A stretch of 64,000 nucleotides of DNA. Source: JAAYUD01 sp963676865. GTDB lineage: Bacteria > Bacteroidota > Bacteroidia > Bacteroidales > Bacteroidaceae. Shown in pieces: positions 61,901 through 64,000 of this stretch (its first letter is position 1; every line of letters starts with the position of its first letter). The notes under the pieces are model-generated. The model saw nothing but the letters and a program-made list of their open reading frames with translations. It did no database searches and was not told where the DNA came from. The stretch covers positions 247,851-311,850 of the forward strand of contig CAXXSS010000004.1 of assembly GCA_963676865.2 (NCBI GenBank), in the 5' to 3' direction. The translations under genes were made by a program, and so were the position numbers.

Positions 61901-62391
61901 TTTGTGACGGCATGAATTTTTCGGGAGATATTTTTAGATATTGGGGAGGTGGTTACGAACAAATTGGCACATGCGTCTCAACCGTTCAGCCTCATACGGG
62001 TGACGTAATAGACTTGTATCTTCAATCTGATCAAACGAAGTGGACTAATACGACAGATGTAACGAAAAATAATCTTGGTAAATTTGACTTTGAAAGTAGT
62101 TATACCAAGTTAGCTACAGTAACTAATTTGGGTGATAATTATGCTAAGACTAGGGCACCTTTTTCAGCATGGAAAACTGCTATAGGTGGCAGTCTTGGAA
62201 CAGGGCAGTGCTACTATCAATATGATAATAATTATTGGTCTACAGTATTGAATCAACGAGTTAGAGTAGCCGTTCGGTTGAGTGGTGCTGCGATTTTTGG
62301 TCTTTGTTCTCCTCGTTCTATGGCTGCGAACTACCCCGTTTCGTCTACGGCTCAGATTAATGGTGGGTCTGCCCAAATATTGATTGGTTGA
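58990..62391 (+). CDS. Tail fibre with DGR-type variable C-terminus, phage R
   Basis: 1133 residues. The N-terminal about 165 resemble baseplate-attachment domains (BppU-like). Residues about 175-345 are NE/SE-xx-R-type heptads forming a trimeric shaft. From about 540 on is a large C-terminal domain of a kind I recall from Bacteroides prophage fibres diversified by retroelements (GGYHAYNAAI, FGSGISSNDTCNN, CMESQMAASFA, FDFESSYTKLATVTNLGDNYA, RVRVAVRLSG...CSPR...GGSAQ). The last 40 residues correspond to the variable region. It is the likely receptor binder. Confidence 0.8.
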   Translation: MKQINYKSDFKFYPSFTVNGNAVDIPTCDFDINLISSYEAFKASRRGDVYTNCKMVDSKLMIIADNHHLSVGIVKIEFNAYIPDADFADGSRRAVTIATDQIELVIGNGDEATDIDIQLALQYAVIDCYEIAQRYGYTGTKEEYYAALVSVPTVIPLAQEATTNLNALNTTVTANEAIRVDNENIRKINENTRVEDEDTRRLSETERETAENARKDNEASRQSEETKRIDAETARASNETDRKSAETERVNSESTRVLNETHRGFSEDDRVLEEAARVSNESKRVSAENLRVSNETDRQSKETERLNAESGRVDAENGRELAEGSRVSAETKRVSDFSVMETSNDAAVLNANSAADNANGKATQANDAATAANNAATSANNAAAAASAQTFTGSVYTNPFSASKAPRRIGDHAVNTTTFEIWEAVSMVNATTSWTRINAGMYGGTLATDLHAITISGVNTILATGLNVPNSNENWYVFHQNSNSGNLYAYQTAVGFTTGDRYHEVKQNGVWGAWVKDEAFTTDRKNQLDTNTNDISELKLGQGLYYMAGYDTSLSATPFTFKGNQVWARDISHMYLFDMTLNSSQLMRPMGELQRANSLRYVDGTFAPTVGITEAMRATCDVALYLDAAHANQYCAAGAFSATTFYNTYGMNQKLYDASGNEVRILRPWETTFTNYHMGLGFSEKVWLFDGVGNSGTTWKGLAQHDITWDGLRGIPLERTAISPCPATTIGNKTRNFFFLYNTGDSNTVSSVGQSGLCTLFANLNRTFPRVNDISQISNMNYARANNPTVTNPYPVAEGGYHAYNAAITRREILFGTNYLHNPSLFGSGISSNDTCNNETTFLANGGFKYKLSSDTIWSYCNFGSNPAMCYNNAGGVTNASTWLNSQYPKEQCMESQMAASFAKETGVAQNTNFTFYGSVYQYRNIMGVLGLSDGRMNVIVTKVLSQTISAFNASGQAANYDISCCLRMSLCDGMNFSGDIFRYWGGGYEQIGTCVSTVQPHTGDVIDLYLQSDQTKWTNTTDVTKNNLGKFDFESSYTKLATVTNLGDNYAKTRAPFSAWKTAIGGSLGTGQCYYQYDNNYWSTVLNQRVRVAVRLSGAAIFGLCSPRSMAANYPVSSTAQINGGSAQILIG
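62266..62385 (+). other. Candidate DGR variable region (VR)
   Basis: The final part of the fibre gene is poor in adenine: about 10% A in 62281-62340 against 30% in 62221-62280 on the same strand. Codons there (GCT, ATT, TTT, CTT, TCT, TAC, CCC) can all come from AAY codons by changes at A only, the mark of DGR mutagenesis. No template copy or reverse transcriptase was found in the window. Confidence 0.6.
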
Positions 62392-62392
62392 T

Positions 62393-62443
62393 CCGCTGCA
62401 AGCGGAATAAAGGGAATGCAATTCCCGAAATGGCACAATTCGG
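62393..62443 (+). other. Three hairpins right after VR
   Basis: CCGCT-GCA-AGCGG (62393-62405), GGGAAT-GCA-ATTCCC (62412-62426) and CCGAA/TTCGG (62425-62443) follow the fibre stop. The first two share the loop GCA. A hairpin or cruciform just past the VR is needed for retrohoming in the Bordetella phage DGR. Confidence 0.6.
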
Positions 62444-62473
62444 TTGAAATAATGGATTTTAAAAATAAAGACT

Positions 62474-62842
62474 ATGATAAAGAATTATGTTGAAATACCA
62501 TCTACAATAGATGAAGACATTAATAAAGATGTGACCACATGGAAAGACGGACTAATGATCTCTTTAGATGAGGGTGATTATATAACTGTCTACATCGGTC
62601 ATGAAAAGGAAGATGATAAAACATCGGCGTTTCCAATTAGAGTTAGAAAGCCCCTTGAAAGGGATAAACTTATTAACGCAGCAGAGATGCAAGCATATGG
62701 TTTAAATACCTCTATGGATGTAGCTAGCTTCAACGCATCGCTCGCTCGGAAGTTTAGAGAAAATGAGGACGATGCAGAGATAAAAGAACATGACGAGTTT
62801 ATAAGCTGGGTGAAAAGCGGACTTGATAAAATAGGTATATAA
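62474..62842 (+). CDS. Hypothetical protein after fibre
   Basis: 122 residues, acidic, mixed alpha/beta with a helical end. It does not look like an Avd accessory protein. It lies between fibre and holin. The family is not recognised. Confidence 0.55.
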   Translation: MIKNYVEIPSTIDEDINKDVTTWKDGLMISLDEGDYITVYIGHEKEDDKTSAFPIRVRKPLERDKLINAAEMQAYGLNTSMDVASFNASLARKFRENEDDAEIKEHDEFISWVKSGLDKIGI

Positions 62843-62858
62843 CTTAAAAATAAAGACG

Positions 62859-63281
62859 ATGGAAATTAGCTTTTTAAAAGAAACGGCGACTAAAGGTTAT
62901 GCTTGGATATATGGTATATTGACAAGTATATTTGGGTATTTTTTACCAATTAAAAACATAGTATATACACTTATTATATTCTTTATTTTGGACGTAATAT
63001 TTGGCTGCATAAATGCCAAGAAAAATAAGAAAGAACGCATCAAAGTGAGTATAATATGGAATCACACTATGCCTCGCATGCTACTTTCCATCGTCCTAAT
63101 TCTCGGAGCTTATATGTGGGACACCACCTATAATCAAACGGTCGTATGCACCTATAAAGTAATTGGTTGGTTTATCTCGGGAATGTTACTTTACTCCATT
63201 GCCGAAAATGGGTATAAGATAACCAAGTGGGGAATTTTTAAAAGAATATCAAAAAGAATAGAAAAGGAGATAAAAAAATGA
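62859..63281 (+). CDS. Holin, phage R
   Basis: 140 residues with hydrophobic helices near 17-30, 33-50, 72-90 and 98-116 and a strongly basic tail. The segment YTLIIFFILDVIFGCINAKKNKK matches the toxin-secretion/phage lysis holin type. It overlaps the endolysin gene by 4 bases. Confidence 0.8.
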   Translation: MEISFLKETATKGYAWIYGILTSIFGYFLPIKNIVYTLIIFFILDVIFGCINAKKNKKERIKVSIIWNHTMPRMLLSIVLILGAYMWDTTYNQTVVCTYKVIGWFISGMLLYSIAENGYKITKWGIFKRISKRIEKEIKK

Positions 63282-63676
63282 CAAGGGGACTTTCAAACAA
63301 TAATGCTGGAAATATCCGCATTAGTAAAACTAAGTGGCAGGGAGAAATACAACCCTCAAAGGACAAAGATTTTAAGCAATTTAAGTCGATGGCATACGGC
63401 TATCGGGCGATTATTCGCTTATTGCAAAACTATCAAAGAATATATCATTGCAAGACGATACCCGACTTTATCAATCGTTGGGCCCCGAACAATGAAAACA
63501 ACACGATAGCATACATTAATAGTGTCTGCAAACAAATGCAGATACCGAACACGCATATAATTGACACGAACGATAAGAATACGATGATCGCTTTTGCATC
63601 GGCTATCTCATATCAGGAGAATGGCGTGAAAGCGAATCGTTCCGATGTCGAAAAAGGATGGGATTTATTAATTTAA
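63278..63676 (+). CDS. Endolysin, P5-like lysozyme family
   Basis: 132 residues with RGLSNNNAGNIR at the start, YGYRAIIRLLQNYQ, and IPDFINRWAPNNENNTIAYINSVCKQM in the middle, the pattern of 'structural protein P5'-type muramidase/transglycosylase-like lysins common in Bacteroidetes phages. There is no signal peptide, so the holin releases it. Unrelated to the DUF5675-like protein of phage L. Confidence 0.8.
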   Translation: MTRGLSNNNAGNIRISKTKWQGEIQPSKDKDFKQFKSMAYGYRAIIRLLQNYQRIYHCKTIPDFINRWAPNNENNTIAYINSVCKQMQIPNTHIIDTNDKNTMIAFASAISYQENGVKANRSDVEKGWDLLI

Positions 63677-63687
63677 TAATTATAATT

Positions 63688-63981
63688 ATGAAAAAGTTTT
63701 TATTTAGTGTGCTAGCTCTTATGCTAGTCTTTTGTGTAAGTGCTTTTGCACAGGTAGATTCAACCGCAGTATCAAATGTGACTACAAGCGGAATCACTCT
63801 ATTGTTTGACAACTTCGGGAAACTTATCTCGAACAATGTATGGACAGTAGTATTCTTTGTTGCATTTATCTTATCAGAGATATTGGCATCAGTCAAGTTT
63901 ATCCCTAAAAATTCAGTCGGCCAAGTACTTTGGTATGCTTTGAAAGCTATCGTAAAGTTTTTTGCATCGAAGAAGTCATAA
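63688..63981 (+). CDS. Small secreted/membrane lysis-cassette protein
   Basis: 97 residues from the ATG at 63688. A signal peptide or first helix (about 3-21, ending SAFAQ) is followed by a second transmembrane segment near 51-68 and a basic end. It could be a spanin component or accessory holin. Last gene seen; phage R continues past the window. Confidence 0.6.
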   Translation: MKKFLFSVLALMLVFCVSAFAQVDSTAVSNVTTSGITLLFDNFGKLISNNVWTVVFFVAFILSEILASVKFIPKNSVGQVLWYALKAIVKFFASKKS

Positions 63982-64000
63982 CATTAACCGGTAGCGTCTC

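Noticed and set aside
62474..62842. Avd accessory protein of a DGR
   Set aside because: The protein is acidic with mixed structure, not the small basic helical bundle expected, and no RT follows.
1..64000. One single phage with two tail modules
   Set aside because: Two tape measures of different length, two unrelated lysis sets and an attachment core between them fit two prophages better.

Overview
The window reads as phage DNA of a Bacteroidales host (Bacteroides/Parabacteroides-like). Grounds: AT-rich DNA, candidate promoters with the Bacteroidetes -7 box TAnnTTTG, a BACON domain on the tail-tube protein, and gene families (DUF4373 initiator, ASCH proteins, 'YLEPIPLT' proteins, DUF5675 lysis protein) that I associate with Bacteroidales phages. 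No clear host housekeeping gene is present. The layout fits two different siphovirus-like prophages joined head to tail at a tRNA-Pro attachment core.

Phage L (1 to about 13.66 kb) shows only its late right part: tail genes, a short tape measure (651 aa), a hub-like protein, a repeat-bearing fibre, a lysis cassette (holin, DUF5675 protein, spanin-like protein) and a leftward tyrosine integrase. Next to the integrase start lies a 43-bp 3' fragment of tRNA-Pro(TGG) at 13618-13660, preceded by TTATC repeats that look like integrase arm sites.

Phage R (about 13.66 kb to beyond 64 kb) is almost complete. Leftward lysogeny genes (15.65-13.69 kb) are a repressor, a membrane protein, a secreted protein and a second HTH protein. 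A direct-repeat operator separates them from the rightward early genes. The early region holds an SbcC-like ATPase, RecT, an MBL-fold nuclease, an antirepressor, a helicase and an initiator gene with iteron-like repeats inside it. Then come a homing endonuclease, a frameshifted cytosine methyltransferase, many small genes, and a RuvC-like resolvase preceded by a G-quadruplex-type tract. The late region is ParB-like, TerS, TerL, portal and head protein. It is interrupted by about 3.6 kb of leftward cargo genes, then resumes with scaffold, capsid, connectors, BACON tail-tube protein, G/GT chaperone with a frameshift site, a 1517-aa tape measure, tail tip, and a fibre whose C-terminus looks like a diversity-generating-retroelement (DGR) variable region. 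A holin and endolysin close the set.

The most notable signals are regulatory or structural: (i) four copies of a 19-bp palindrome RCGTTT-N7-AAACGY found at just the two divergent promoter regions that start the two late blocks, each region also carrying a 13-bp palindrome with CTAA-N-TTAG core; (ii) an adenine-poor VR-like end of the fibre gene followed by three hairpins, with no reverse transcriptase in the window; (iii) helically phased iterons inside the initiator gene, one copy in another reading frame; (iv) a -1 frameshift site in the tail chaperone; (v) three tRNA-like elements that do not fold as complete tRNAs.
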